Source: Chitinophagaceae bacterium (GTDB taxonomy: Bacteria; Bacteroidota; Bacteroidia; Chitinophagales; Chitinophagaceae). Taken from it: 64,000 nucleotides of DNA. The notes below the pieces were generated by a model. It was not told where the DNA came from. It saw only the letters and a program-made list of their open reading frames with translations, and made no database searches. The first letter of the stretch is position 1. Every line of letters starts with the position of its first letter. Positions 28,071-37,271 of this stretch are shown one piece after another. Location: positions 112,327 to 176,326 of the forward strand of contig JADJYK010000009.1 of NCBI GenBank assembly GCA_016719815.1, written 5' to 3'. The position numbers and the translations under genes are program-made.

Positions 28071-28100
28071 CTATACCCTAAAAGAGGGATTTTTTTGAAA
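28071..28100 (-). promoter_or_regulatory. Regulatory dyad, copy 1 (upstream of the M48 gene)
   Basis: Read on the - strand the site is TTTCAAAAAAATCCC, six bases, then AGGG and TATAG, an inverted repeat with CCCT/AGGG arms. Its first 15 bases agree with copy 2 at 37154-37184 in 13 positions, and the CCC of the proximal arm (28076-28078) is exactly 54 nt from the start codon in both cases. Confidence 0.6.
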
Positions 28101-28134
28101 CTGTTGCGATCAGGGACGATTTAATTCAAAAAAA

Positions 28135-28536
28135 TTAGTTTGCCTTATAAGTAATATTTCTTTCCTGAAACCATTCTTTAAATTCTTTACCCCGCTCCCC
28201 GGCATAGTTAATGCAGATCTCTTTGCCGGATGGTATGTCTTCCAAAGCATAAAATGTAATTATTTTTTCTTCCCTGTTCAAATAATAGACGGCATTGGAA
28301 TCAACGGCATGATTATATAAAGAACCGAAGCCCAGTGCTAAAGCCAGTGTATTTTCTTCTTTGTTGAAACTAAAAAAATAATCAACCAAACGGGATGCTT
28401 TTACGGTATCGTAATCTGATGCAGGAATTACAATTACAGGGCATACCTCAAAAGCTTCATCTTTGCAAATAAGTTCTTTGCAAAAAACACCACGGCCTTT
28501 GTCTTTAATGTTCTTAATGTATAATTGTTTCTTCAT
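28135..28536 (-). CDS. SET-domain protein, copy B
   Basis: The 133-residue protein is a minimal SET domain: N-terminal GRGVFCKELICKDEAFEVCPVIVIP, the core LALGFGSLYNHAVDSNAVYY with the conserved NH, and the C-terminal EICINYAGERG with the catalytic-type Tyr. SET proteins transfer methyl groups from SAM to lysine, and bacterial ones of this short type have unknown substrates. It overlaps the preceding SET gene by 4 nt (ATGA), so the two are coupled. No signal peptide, thus cytoplasmic, unlike its operon neighbours. Confidence 0.8.
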   Translation of the reverse strand: MKKQLYIKNIKDKGRGVFCKELICKDEAFEVCPVIVIPASDYDTVKASRLVDYFFSFNKEENTLALALGFGSLYNHAVDSNAVYYLNREEKIITFYALEDIPSGKEICINYAGERGKEFKEWFQERNITYKAN

Positions 28537-28958
28537 ATTGCTGACTCTTCATTGGCAAAAAAGACAGGAGTAGCATCATCGGGATTGCCATTGTAGTTCA
28601 ACATAATCTCTTCGCCGGGATTTATAGTTTTACAGGCTTTAATTTTTATATAGGAACCTTTTAATGATATACTGTATTCTGCATTAGCCTGGTACGAATG
28701 ATTGAATAAAGAGCTGTAACCTAATCCAAGCACTACCGGAAATTTTACATCCCCCACCACAAAGTAATAACTGAACAGCATAGTGGTTTGCAAAAAATCT
28801 TTGTCCTGTTGCTCCATTAAAATAACCGGTGCTGTTTCAATAACATCACCTGGTTTAAAAACCTGGCAGGCAAATACACCCAAGCCATGTAAAGGGCTTT
28901 GTTTTATTTCAATACCTGCAGGCTGCTGAATCTCTTTTCTTCTAAATAAATGCAGCAT
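28533..28958 (-). CDS. SET-domain protein, copy A
   Basis: The 141-residue protein is a second minimal SET domain: SPLHGLGVFACQVFKPGDVIETAPVIL, VLGLGYSSLFNHSYQANAEYS with NH, and NPGEEIMLNYNG. It is paralogous to copy B along the whole length but clearly diverged. The start codon follows the stop of the upstream small gene directly (TAAATG). Two adjacent SET proteins could form a heterodimer or act on different targets; this is inference. Confidence 0.8.
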   Translation of the reverse strand: MLHLFRRKEIQQPAGIEIKQSPLHGLGVFACQVFKPGDVIETAPVILMEQQDKDFLQTTMLFSYYFVVGDVKFPVVLGLGYSSLFNHSYQANAEYSISLKGSYIKIKACKTINPGEEIMLNYNGNPDDATPVFFANEESAI

Positions 28959-29279
28959 TTAATATTTAAAGTTTTTAATTGTAGCAGGACTTTCTTTCAT
29001 CTGTATTTTTACCGGCAAGCCTTTAATGACTGTATCATTATGTGAAGCGTTGGATTCTTTACTGATTTTGTCAAGTTTTAATATTTTGTCTGTTACCTTA
29101 ATATTCCTATCAAATTTAATTGCTTTGTCATTTTGATTTATTGAAATTCCTTTGTTAATTAATTGCAAGGAATCAGCTGTTATTGGCTTCCCGGTTTCTT
29201 TTTTTATAGTTGTGGTAACTTGGGCTTTTAACCCTGCAACAACGAAGAAGGAACTGAGGAAAGCGATTACTTTTTTCAT
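28959..29279 (-). CDS. Small exported protein of unknown function
   Basis: Starting at MKKVIAFLSS, the protein has a signal peptide ending near GLKAQ and about 87 mature residues rich in Lys, Asp and Asn (KPITADSLQLINKGISINQNDK). There is no recognisable domain. A longer start 24 codons upstream would overlap the Hcp-like gene and hide the signal peptide, so it is not used. It sits between the Hcp-like gene and the SET pair within the leftward run. Confidence 0.5.
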   Translation of the reverse strand: MKKVIAFLSSFFVVAGLKAQVTTTIKKETGKPITADSLQLINKGISINQNDKAIKFDRNIKVTDKILKLDKISKESNASHNDTVIKGLPVKIQMKESPATIKNFKY

Positions 29280-29316
29280 TTGATAAATGTTTAGATGATG
29301 AATATAGCTTAATTTA

Positions 29317-29817
29317 TTAAAAATCTTTCCAATACCCTCCAGTAGACGCATCGTAACTGGTTTTATTAGCTACAGTCCATGTTCCTTTTGTTGTTTGCTG
29401 ATAGTATATCCAGCCAATCCGGGTAGCGCTAAGAGTAACGGCAGCTTCTGTTCCTGTTTCAGAAAAAGAGATTACTCTGATATTTTCCATTTTAATTGTT
29501 TTTATAACATTCGGCCTGCCATCGGTTGCGCCAATTTGTATAGTGGAGAGTTCTCCCTTCTGTAAGATTTCTCCGTTTGTATTTGCATTTCTTAAGTCGG
29601 CACAGGCTCCGCTTATGTTCATTGTAAATGTTACCTCTGTGTTATTTTTTCCGCCATTACTGTTTGACAAAGCAGTAATCCATCTTTCAAATCCTTTGGT
29701 TACTGCATCTCCTTTTATTTGTACGCCAGATGCGTTTATGAGTTTAGCATAGGTCGTTTGTTTTTGTGCAAAGGAAATTGAAGGGATAAGTAGCAAAAGA
29801 AAAATAATTTTACGCAT
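29317..29817 (-). CDS. Exported Hcp-like (type VI tube fold) protein
   Basis: A clear signal peptide (MRKIIFLLLLIPSISFAQ) precedes about 148 residues that follow the Hcp1 pattern: an initial strand YAKLINASGVQIKGDA, then VTFTMNISGACADLRNANTNGEILQKGELS (the place of FTKYIDKSTPNLM.A..G), MENIRVISFSETGTEAAVTLSATRIGWIYY (the place of L..V.V.S.S....E.VTLNF..I...Y) and the terminal YDASTGGYW. Hcp normally forms the cytoplasmic-loaded tube of type VI secretion and has no signal peptide. No other type VI gene is in the window. The similarity is moderate and was judged by eye. Confidence 0.5.
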   Translation of the reverse strand: MRKIIFLLLLIPSISFAQKQTTYAKLINASGVQIKGDAVTKGFERWITALSNSNGGKNNTEVTFTMNISGACADLRNANTNGEILQKGELSTIQIGATDGRPNVIKTIKMENIRVISFSETGTEAAVTLSATRIGWIYYQQTTKGTWTVANKTSYDASTGGYWKDF

Positions 29818-29841
29818 TTTTTTGTTTTTAGTTTAAAGAAC

Positions 29842-31291
29842 TTATTTAGCTAATCCATACTTTGTGTATATTCCGGAACCAGGATATTTTGCATCCAGCA
29901 GGTTCAATATTCTTGCGTCTTTAATGCAAGACCAAAAGGCATTATAGGTTTTTGCACTGCTTTCAATTTTGGTAAAATGTATTTGCCAATTATTGGGGAC
30001 ATTAAATTTACCGGCTGATTTTACTTCGGCAAATTTCATATTGCCAACCATGCCATTCACTACCAATAATTTCCAGTTGTAAGTATTCCCAGCCGCAAAA
30101 ACAAATTCTTGGTTTGACTGGTTCATATTCATTCCTGCATATTGCCCTGTATATACATTGTACAGTTGTTGTATGCCGGTAAAATCACTTGTCCATTTGC
30201 CTTTAAAATCAGAAACTGCCACGGCAAACTTATTTCTGCCGGTCATGTTGTCCAATTTATTATACACTTCGGATTCGTCAGCGTTTATTGTAATTCCTTG
30301 ACTATTATCAACCACATATCCACCCAAGTACTCATTTAGTTTTCCCCAGCGTATTGTTTCCGGATTGAATCCGAACTCCCGTGCAAATTCTTTACTATCA
30401 GGAGTAATTACTTCTAGCCATCCGTCACTTCTGCGAAATAAAACTACAAAAACTGATTTGCCTGAATTACTTTCTATTGCATTTCCCATCCCGAAATATG
30501 GACGGTTGTAAGTCTGTATATAAGCAGTCTTGTAATTTGTTAAATTGGAATAACGTGGTGCTACTAAAATATTCCATGCCGCATTGGTTAGGGGTTCTGG
30601 ATCGGCAGGGAATATTGTTCCTTCTTTTGGGTAGTGCAGCAATACTTTGATGTTGCCTTTCTTTACTTCCACCCAATCTTCCTGCACAGTACTGGTCCAG
30701 CCATCGTCAAAATTGGTCGTATTATAAGCAAAACCATCTTTTTTGGCACTTGTTGTAGCTGGCTGTACAGGCTTTGTCGGGTTTGTTGCCGGCTTTGTAG
30801 CAACCGGATTTGTTTTTTAAAGCTGACAGATTCTAAAAAGGCGGTCATCTCTTTTCATACACATCCGAGTTGGTAAGGATGATGATATTTACCATTTTTT
30901 CAAAACCGGTAGATGTTACGAGCAATACAATACCTTTATTGCCTTCCATCTCAAAAGACCCATAACCACTTTGTGCTTCCCATCCGTTTTCGCTGTTAGG
31001 GGTCTGCATTTCAGGTTCAGTAGTCACATTTACCATACCCTTTACAACAGTTTCCCAGGCCGCCTCAAAATTTTCTTTTGAATTAGTTGTGCCGGGTACT
31101 GATTTTAATAAACTGATCATACAATAAGTGCCTTTTGCAGCCTCTTCCTTCGAGAACTGAATAGCACTTTCACTTTTTTCTTTTTTCCATCCTTTTGGAG
31201 CTTTGTACATGGTAATGTCGAAAGTTTCAGTTTGCGCATATGAAAACAATACACTTAGAACAAATGGAAATAGTAATGATATTTTTTTCAT
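29842..31291 (-). CDS. Exported two-domain protein, paralogue 1 (two frameshifts)
   Basis: After repair: signal peptide (LLFPFVLSVLFSYAQ), an N-terminal domain of about 140 residues (APKGWKKEKSESAIQFSKEEAAKGTYCMISLL, LLVTSTGFEKMVNIIILTNSDVYEKE) recalling PsbP/DcrB-like folds, a Pro/Thr linker, and a C-terminal domain with DDGWTSTVQEDWVEVKKGN, ILVAPRYSN and a lipocalin-like end (FKGKWTSDFTGIQQLYNVYTG). Breaks: one base missing at 30852-30855 (restores YEKEMTAFLES) and one at 30813-30818 (restores KKTNPVATKP). Full-length paralogue of the next gene. Family not recognised. Confidence 0.65.
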
Positions 31292-31345
31292 AATTTTTTA
31301 TTATTAGTTTGGCGTTTGTTTAGAATTAATATATTATTCTTATTC

Positions 31346-32718
31346 TTATTCGCTTTTTCCAAAACCAGTATAGTCTCCATAGCCGGTATCCTGCAGCCAT
31401 AATACCCGGGCACCTTTAATGCAAGAGAAATAGGCATTGTATTTTTTTGGTTTGCCTTCCAAATCTGAAAAATTGATTCGCCAATTGTCAGGCATAGAAA
31501 ATTTTCCATTCGATTTGGCTGCCTGAAATTTAATATTTCCTACAAAGCCAGTGGCTACTGCAATGCTCCACTTATAGGTACTGCCCGATGTAAATTCAAA
31601 AATCTGGTTTGATGCATGTGTATCTGCTCCTGCACTGGCACCGGTGTTTGCGTTTACATATTGTGTTAACCCGGAAAAATTGCTTGTCCATTTGCCTTTC
31701 AGGTCGGTGGCTGCTACAGCAAACTTGTTATAGTTAGCCATCTTCTCTAATTTTTCCCATCCATATGATTCCTGATGGTAAGCACCGAATTCTTGCTCAA
31801 AAGCATTTTTATTGAGAGTAATAAATTCTAAATATTTTCCGCTGCCGTTTGAGTAATGCATTTTAAACAATACCACATGCACTGTTTTGCCAGTTGATTT
31901 TTCAACCATATCGGCCTCTGCAAAGTCGATGGATTGCCAGCCAGAAATTGGTTTGAATTCAAAATTACTGGCCGAGCTGTATCTGGGTGCCACTAAAATA
32001 TTCCAGGCATTTTTTAGCCCATCCATCAGTACGCTATTATATGCATCTGCACTTTTATTTGGGTAGTGTATCAACACTTTGATATTCCCTTCTTTACTTC
32101 TACCCAATCTTCCTGTACCGTACTGGTCCATCCATCATCAAAGTTGGTTGTAGTAAAAGCAAATCCATCTTTTTTAGCAGCGGTAGTTGCTACTGGTTTT
32201 TTTACAACGTCAGCCGGAGGCTTACTAGCTACCGGTGTTTGCTTTTTTAACTCTATGGACTCTAGAAAATTGCTGATCTCTTTTTCATATACATCGGTAT
32301 TGGTCAGAATAAGAATGTTTACCATTTTTTCAAATCCCGTAGAAGTAACCAGCAGGGCGATGCCCTTATTTCCTTCTGCTTCAAATGGAGCATAACCACT
32401 CTGCACCTCCCAGCCATTTTCTGCAGCAGGGGGTTGCATCTCTGGTGGTGTAGAAACAGTCACCATTTCTTTTACTACCGATGTCCAGGTCAATTCAAAA
32501 TTTTCTTTTGAATTGGCTGTGCCGGATACTGATTTAAATAATGTTATCATACAGTAGGTCCCTTTTGTGGCATCTTCCTTCGAAAACTGTATAGTGCTTT
32601 CTGTTACTTGTTTGTTCCATCCATTTGGCATAGTGTAGCTAACGATGTCAAAAGTTTGCTGTTGGGCGATTGAACTTATGTTTAGGATAATTGAAAGAAA
32701 AGGCAATACTTTTTTCAT
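31346..32718 (-). CDS. Exported two-domain protein, paralogue 2 (one frameshift)
   Basis: Same architecture as its neighbour: signal peptide, PsbP/DcrB-like N-terminal domain (MPNGWNKQVTESTIQFSKED), Pro-rich linker (PVASKPPADVVKKPVATT), C-terminal part with DDGWTSTVQEDWVEVKKG, ILVAPRYSS and a lipocalin-like end (LKGKWTSNFSGLTQYVNANTG). The break lies near 32088-32095, where one missing base restores EVKKGNIKVLIHYPN. The start overlaps the upstream gene by 4 nt. The two copies arose by tandem duplication and have since diverged. Confidence 0.65.
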
Positions 32719-33533
32719 AATGATAATTTAGCTTTTGAAATAATTTCTCCCTTTAGCCATTCTTTTACAAAAGAAGTTACTACAATATTTACTTCTTTGC
32801 CCGCCCGGTAGACCGCTTTCCACTTAAGTGGCTTTTTTTCATAAGCAGGGTTGACAAAAGTTTGCTTTTTGCCAGTACCGGTGAGTTTCGCAGTAAAATC
32901 CACGGTAGCAGCCAGCTGTATATATTCTTGCAATCTTTTTTTAATTACTACGGATGGATCAGTAGGGTATGCTTTTTCCCAACTATCTTTTCCGGGAAAT
33001 GGTTTTTTTGCAGCTTCTGTCATCTCATTAATCCGCTTCTGTGTTTCATCAAGTTTCTGCTGCTGTTCGGCTGCATACTTTGTATCTGTTTTATAATTAT
33101 TTATATTCTTTTGATAGACTTCAATATTCCTCCTTAAGGTTGCAAGAGAAGATCCTCTGTCTGTAAGCGGCATAGCCTCATCCCTCAGCCGCATGTATTC
33201 TGTCATAAACTCTTCACTGTTTATGTATTTTTTTACATAGGCACATAATTCTTTTGCTGCCCCAGCTTTGTCCCCTGTAATAATGCTTGCCAGCATTGGG
33301 GCACGGGGAATCTGAAATGATTGAAGTTGTTTATAAACACTATTAGCGGGCCCATCTTCAGTACCAGGCTCCATGGGCCCGGTTGAAAATCTGCCTGCCA
33401 GGTTGTTCATGATATATCGCTTGGCCGCCTGTTCCTGCATCCCTAGCTTAGAAATGATATCATCTGCAATTTTAAAGGCGGTTGTTGCAATAGCTGTTGC
33501 TAATAATATCAGTAATACTTTTTTCTTATTCAT
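32715..33533 (-). CDS. Exported or membrane-anchored protein with a coiled coil
   Basis: Starting at MNKKKVLLILL, the protein has an N-terminal hydrophobic helix, then about 250 mainly helical residues. Residues about 130-175 are strongly heptad-like (LRRNIEVYQKNINNYK, QQQKLDETQKRINEMTEAAKK). The C-terminus carries a Lys-rich amphipathic end (FVKEWLKGEIISKAKLSL). No family is recognised. The Met 19 codons upstream would bury the hydrophobic start and is rejected. It is coupled to the next gene by ATGA. Confidence 0.5.
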   Translation of the reverse strand: MNKKKVLLILLATAIATTAFKIADDIISKLGMQEQAAKRYIMNNLAGRFSTGPMEPGTEDGPANSVYKQLQSFQIPRAPMLASIITGDKAGAAKELCAYVKKYINSEEFMTEYMRLRDEAMPLTDRGSSLATLRRNIEVYQKNINNYKTDTKYAAEQQQKLDETQKRINEMTEAAKKPFPGKDSWEKAYPTDPSVVIKKRLQEYIQLAATVDFTAKLTGTGKKQTFVNPAYEKKPLKWKAVYRAGKEVNIVVTSFVKEWLKGEIISKAKLSL

Positions 33534-33620
33534 TAGTTTTTTTATTTGCCATATGGGATTTGCGTTACCGTTCCTCATAGCAGGCAACAAACTTCTTATG
33601 GCTTATTTTGATAGTTATGA

Positions 33621-35768
33621 TTATTGGTTATTTACAGCATTGCTTGTATGAAAAGTAAAAATACCAGAAGAAGGATATCTGATATCGTACTTTTCACTGC
33701 ACCCTGCAATTACGTACCCACCATTTTTTGAAATCATTGGCCGGCTTGTACTGCCACCATTGATATTTGTAATGGCAGTAACTTTGCCTGTCTGGGTATT
33801 TTTCATTACAATATTTCCTTTTGTTACACCCAGGTTCGTAGTTGCTGTATTGTACGTAATCCAATGGCCATCATAGCTTATTCCCACTTTTTCCCCCTGA
33901 CCAATTGGACTATCCCCATTACCCTCTTCATTGTTATTTCCGGTACTCATTCTTTTTACACTGCCCGCAGGAATATTATATAAGAAAATATCCTGCATTT
34001 CGTTATTATCATCTGGTACTATATTGCTTGCGGTAGTGGCATATGCAATAAACTTACCATCGCCAGATATGGCCGGTGCCACCACACGGCTGCTGCTTTC
34101 TGTTCCCTGGTTTCTTTCTCCACCTGTTGAAGTAAGGCTTATTCGTTTAAGGCCAGATTTACCACTTTCCCATAAGAAAATATCCCATAGATTATTGTTA
34201 TCTCCATTTACCAAACGGCTGCTGTAAGCACAAAAGGCGACTTTGGTTCCATCGTCTGAAATGGAAGGTGAGTAACCGCTGGTAGCCTTACCGGTTTCAT
34301 AATCTTTGCTAATAAATATAGTGCCAATACCATCTCCATATACATAAACATTTGGAGTTGAATACACCGCTTGTAAGGGAACGATATTGCTGGCGCCAGA
34401 TGTATAAGCAATTACCCTTCCATCCCCTGAAACGCTGGGTTCATAACTTTCTCCATTAGCAGCAACACCTTCTTGCGTCCTGCTTATTAATGTTACTAGT
34501 CCCGTTCCTTCATTCCACACATATATATCCCTTGCTCCATTATTATCATTGTGGGTCAGATTAGTGGCATAGGATTCAAATGCCACCGTTTTTCCATCAG
34601 CAGAGATAGCCGCCATCTGGCAATTGCCATTTGCTTCTGCACCTGTGGCTGATTTGCTGATAAGTTTTGTTTCGCCTGTTTTCCTGTCTCTAAGGAAAAT
34701 TTGCCGGTAATTGCCACTGGAACCATCCATGCTTTTCCCATACGCACCAAAAGCTACATATCTTCCTTCATCCTCACCAGAACCTCCTATAACCGGATTA
34801 AAACTTTCATAATAGGTATTGAGTATTTTATTGTCTGTACTGCGGCTTACCAGGTCATAGGTCTTATCACATCGAACTCTTACAACAGTGCTGTCGCCTA
34901 TTGTTCCTGCTGCATTTTCGTAAACAGCACAGCCCAGGTTTTGCGGTGCAGATTTTATACTTACAGAATATTCTGTACCCACCAGGTAAGATTTTGGGAA
35001 ACTGAAATTCTTAGTTTGAAACCATGTATTATCAGGATTAGCGGGTTGGTTAATTATTAAGGTATCTGAATTGTTTAATCTAAGTACGATTTTTGTTCCA
35101 GCGGGTGCTATAAACTGACCGTTCAGTTTTGTTTTTGATGGTGGGGCAGTTCTCCTGCAATCACACTGAACTGTAAACGGTTCGTTGGGGACAGTGCCTG
35201 AAGGATAGGTAATCATACAAGGCCTCGGTCCTGCCGTTTGAGTGATGGTTAGTGGATCTCCAACGGGATACGCTCCCAGATTGGCCAGGGTAGAAAAAGA
35301 AAGAGAAAGTGTCCGGCCGTACTTATCGGTAAATTTAAAAGTCTCACCGGCTTCAATACCTGTTACATTTAGTTTGCCGATTGCAAATGTAGGATTACCA
35401 CAAGCAGCGGATAGCATAATATCCTGGTTGTTAAAAACACCCTCGGCGGCACTGCCGGCAGGTGTGCCCCACACAAGGCTACATGGCCTTGTTCCACTTA
35501 CTGGTATTACTTTATATCTCTGGCCTTGTTTAAATTTTTGTGTAAAATAAACCAACATATGTTCATGATCAATTGTAACCCGTTCTCCTCCTTCCAATTC
35601 AAATTCAAATTTATCATAGACCGACATCAGAGAACTGTGATACCCTATGCCTATTCTATATCCTGCAGTGTCAACTGCAGGCTGGTTCTGCGATGCCTGG
35701 TTGCCCTGCTGTGCATTTGTGTAATTTATGATGCAGATGAGAAATAGTGTGTATGGTATCCTTTTCAT
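33621..35768 (-). CDS. Exported protein: Ig-like repeats plus TolB-type propeller
   Basis: A signal peptide (LFLICIINYTNAQQ) is followed by three repeats of about 80-95 residues, each ending in a pattern of aromatic-x-V, a Cys, a Gly-rich turn and V..xC (for example GTRPCSLVWGT...LSAACG, GPRPCMITYPSGT...VQCDC, NLGCAVYENAAGT...VRVRCD), likely disulfide-closed beta sandwiches. From about residue 330 on come PD40 blades (AAISADGKTVAFESYATNL, PSVSGDGRVIAYTSGASNIV, PSISDDGTKVAFCAYSSRL, PAISGDGKFIAYATTASNIV). This suggests a surface or periplasmic binding protein. Length about 715 residues, frame intact. Confidence 0.7.
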   Translation of the reverse strand: MKRIPYTLFLICIINYTNAQQGNQASQNQPAVDTAGYRIGIGYHSSLMSVYDKFEFELEGGERVTIDHEHMLVYFTQKFKQGQRYKVIPVSGTRPCSLVWGTPAGSAAEGVFNNQDIMLSAACGNPTFAIGKLNVTGIEAGETFKFTDKYGRTLSLSFSTLANLGAYPVGDPLTITQTAGPRPCMITYPSGTVPNEPFTVQCDCRRTAPPSKTKLNGQFIAPAGTKIVLRLNNSDTLIINQPANPDNTWFQTKNFSFPKSYLVGTEYSVSIKSAPQNLGCAVYENAAGTIGDSTVVRVRCDKTYDLVSRSTDNKILNTYYESFNPVIGGSGEDEGRYVAFGAYGKSMDGSSGNYRQIFLRDRKTGETKLISKSATGAEANGNCQMAAISADGKTVAFESYATNLTHNDNNGARDIYVWNEGTGLVTLISRTQEGVAANGESYEPSVSGDGRVIAYTSGASNIVPLQAVYSTPNVYVYGDGIGTIFISKDYETGKATSGYSPSISDDGTKVAFCAYSSRLVNGDNNNLWDIFLWESGKSGLKRISLTSTGGERNQGTESSSRVVAPAISGDGKFIAYATTASNIVPDDNNEMQDIFLYNIPAGSVKRMSTGNNNEEGNGDSPIGQGEKVGISYDGHWITYNTATTNLGVTKGNIVMKNTQTGKVTAITNINGGSTSRPMISKNGGYVIAGCSEKYDIRYPSSGIFTFHTSNAVNNQ

Positions 35769-35838
35769 TCTTATCCTTATTATTTCAGTGTAAATATGCA
35801 GAAGTAATTTAAGATAAATAATCCCGGAAAAACAGGAT

Positions 35839-37105
35839 TTATTTCTTTGTGGCCGTCCACTTGCCCTGCCCATTTGTGGCCGTACCGCTGCCTAAAGTTC
35901 CACTGAGTTTTTGTGTGGCGGGGTCAAATGTGGCTGAAAGTGAAAATATTTCGCCACTGCTTAACTGTTTATAAGAGCCGGCTAATATATTGTTTGAAAA
36001 AGTATAAGTGCCTTTGGAAGCCAATATACCAGCTTGGTCTTTTATTATAAATTCACCTTTTCCTGTTAACTCAAATGAGAAGGTTTGCGGATACATTCCA
36101 TTATCATTTGTTTGAGTGCCGGTCCAATTGCCTGTTAGTGCCTGGCTACTGATAATATTTTGTGTCTGATTGTTTATTTTAATTGGTTTATCTCCGTTAC
36201 GAATAATTGATATATTGTTATTACTTGTTTTTGGAGATGTTGGAATCGACGGGGCAGATTTTGAAAACTCAGGATAAATCATCAACGCAAATTTTCCATG
36301 ATCCCTGTTATTGCCCAATAGCGGCTCGTTATAATAAACGGGCAGGTTGTGCGTGGAATAGCCCTGCATTATTTTATTCCAGTTTTCGCATATGTTCGCA
36401 TTGAATACAAAAATCTGGGGATTATAACTTGCGTTAAGAGCCATTCCAATGGGCCGGTTGCCCGGAACGCCGTTTACTCCCTGAAGAATTTGTGTGATAC
36501 TGGCTACATTAATACTATTGCTGCCATCGTCACCAAACTGCATATTTGCTGTTTTAATATCGAATTTTTGGGTAAACCCAGCCATACGAAGATTAATATT
36601 ATTGAACGAATTCAGCAAAAATGACTCGAAGGAATTTTGCGTGTTGCCACTATTATTATCCCACTCCCAAAGTACAGGTATAATTGTAAGTATATCGCCT
36701 GCTTCCAGATCTGTTTCAATTGCTTTTAATCCCTTGAAGCGTTCATCACCAATGGGCATATAAGCTTCAGATTGCGGATGCAGATATATTATATCATTTG
36801 GTTTTATGCCACCAGTACTGCCTGCAGAACCTGCTTTAACTCTGGCAGGCCAAATTCTGTTGTCGCCATAAATGCCGGTAGTAAATTTATTGATGTATTT
36901 GGTAGTGCCATTGCTGCTGGCAACAGAATAAAAAATTGTTATAAAAATTTCATCTCCCTTTCCATCTCCTTCAAATAAATCATCAAGTGTTTCTTTTTCA
37001 CAGGCAACGGAATGTAAGTATAGTCTGATTTTCCCTTTTTTCAGGTTGTTGTGCGAACAGACCTACTGCATTCATCATGACTGTTATAAGGATGATTTTT
37101 TTCAT
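35839..37105 (-). CDS. Exported protein of unknown family, first gene of the leftward run (one frameshift)
   Basis: The ATG at 37105 starts a signal peptide (MKKIILITVMMNAVGLFAQQ). The frame breaks in the six-T run 37036-37041 (one extra), after which the reading continues as IRLYLHSVACEKETLDDLFEGDGKGDEIFITIFYS, a conserved-looking beta module with an acidic loop that could bind metal. Residues about 125-290 contain LEAGDILTIIPVLWEWD. The last 90 residues (LTGNWTGTQTNDNG...FSFELTGKGEFII) look like a lipocalin-type barrel similar to the ends of the two paralogues. Family not recognised. Confidence 0.6.
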
Positions 37106-37153
37106 TTGCTAAATTTTATTGCTCTGTAAATATGATAAGGCATCTGTATTGTA

Positions 37154-37184
37154 CCTATCCCTTAAAAAGGGGATATTTCTGAAA
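37154..37184 (-). promoter_or_regulatory. Regulatory dyad, copy 2 (divergent kinase / exported-protein promoter region)
   Basis: The palindrome TATCCC-N8-GGGATA (37156-37175) lies in the divergent gap. On the - strand it reads TTTCAGAAATATCCCC, T-rich centre, AAGGGATAGG, close to copy 1 at 28.07 kb. Its CCC arm (37159-37161) is 54 nt from the start codon at 37105, the same as copy 1. The adjacent NarL-type regulator is the natural candidate to bind it. Confidence 0.6.
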
Positions 37185-37211
37185 AATTAAAAAATCATGG
37201 AAAAAGGGGAG

Positions 37212-37241
37212 TTGTTTTTAAGTGGGTAATACCTTTATTTG
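37212..37241 (+). promoter_or_regulatory. Possible promoter of the histidine kinase operon
   Basis: TTG (37212-37214), 19 nt, then TTTATTTG (37234-37241), one base off the Bacteroidota -7 consensus TAnnTTTG, 30 nt before the kinase start. Confidence 0.4.
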
Positions 37242-37271
37242 TAAACTGACTGGAAAGCATTATTTTAAGGT

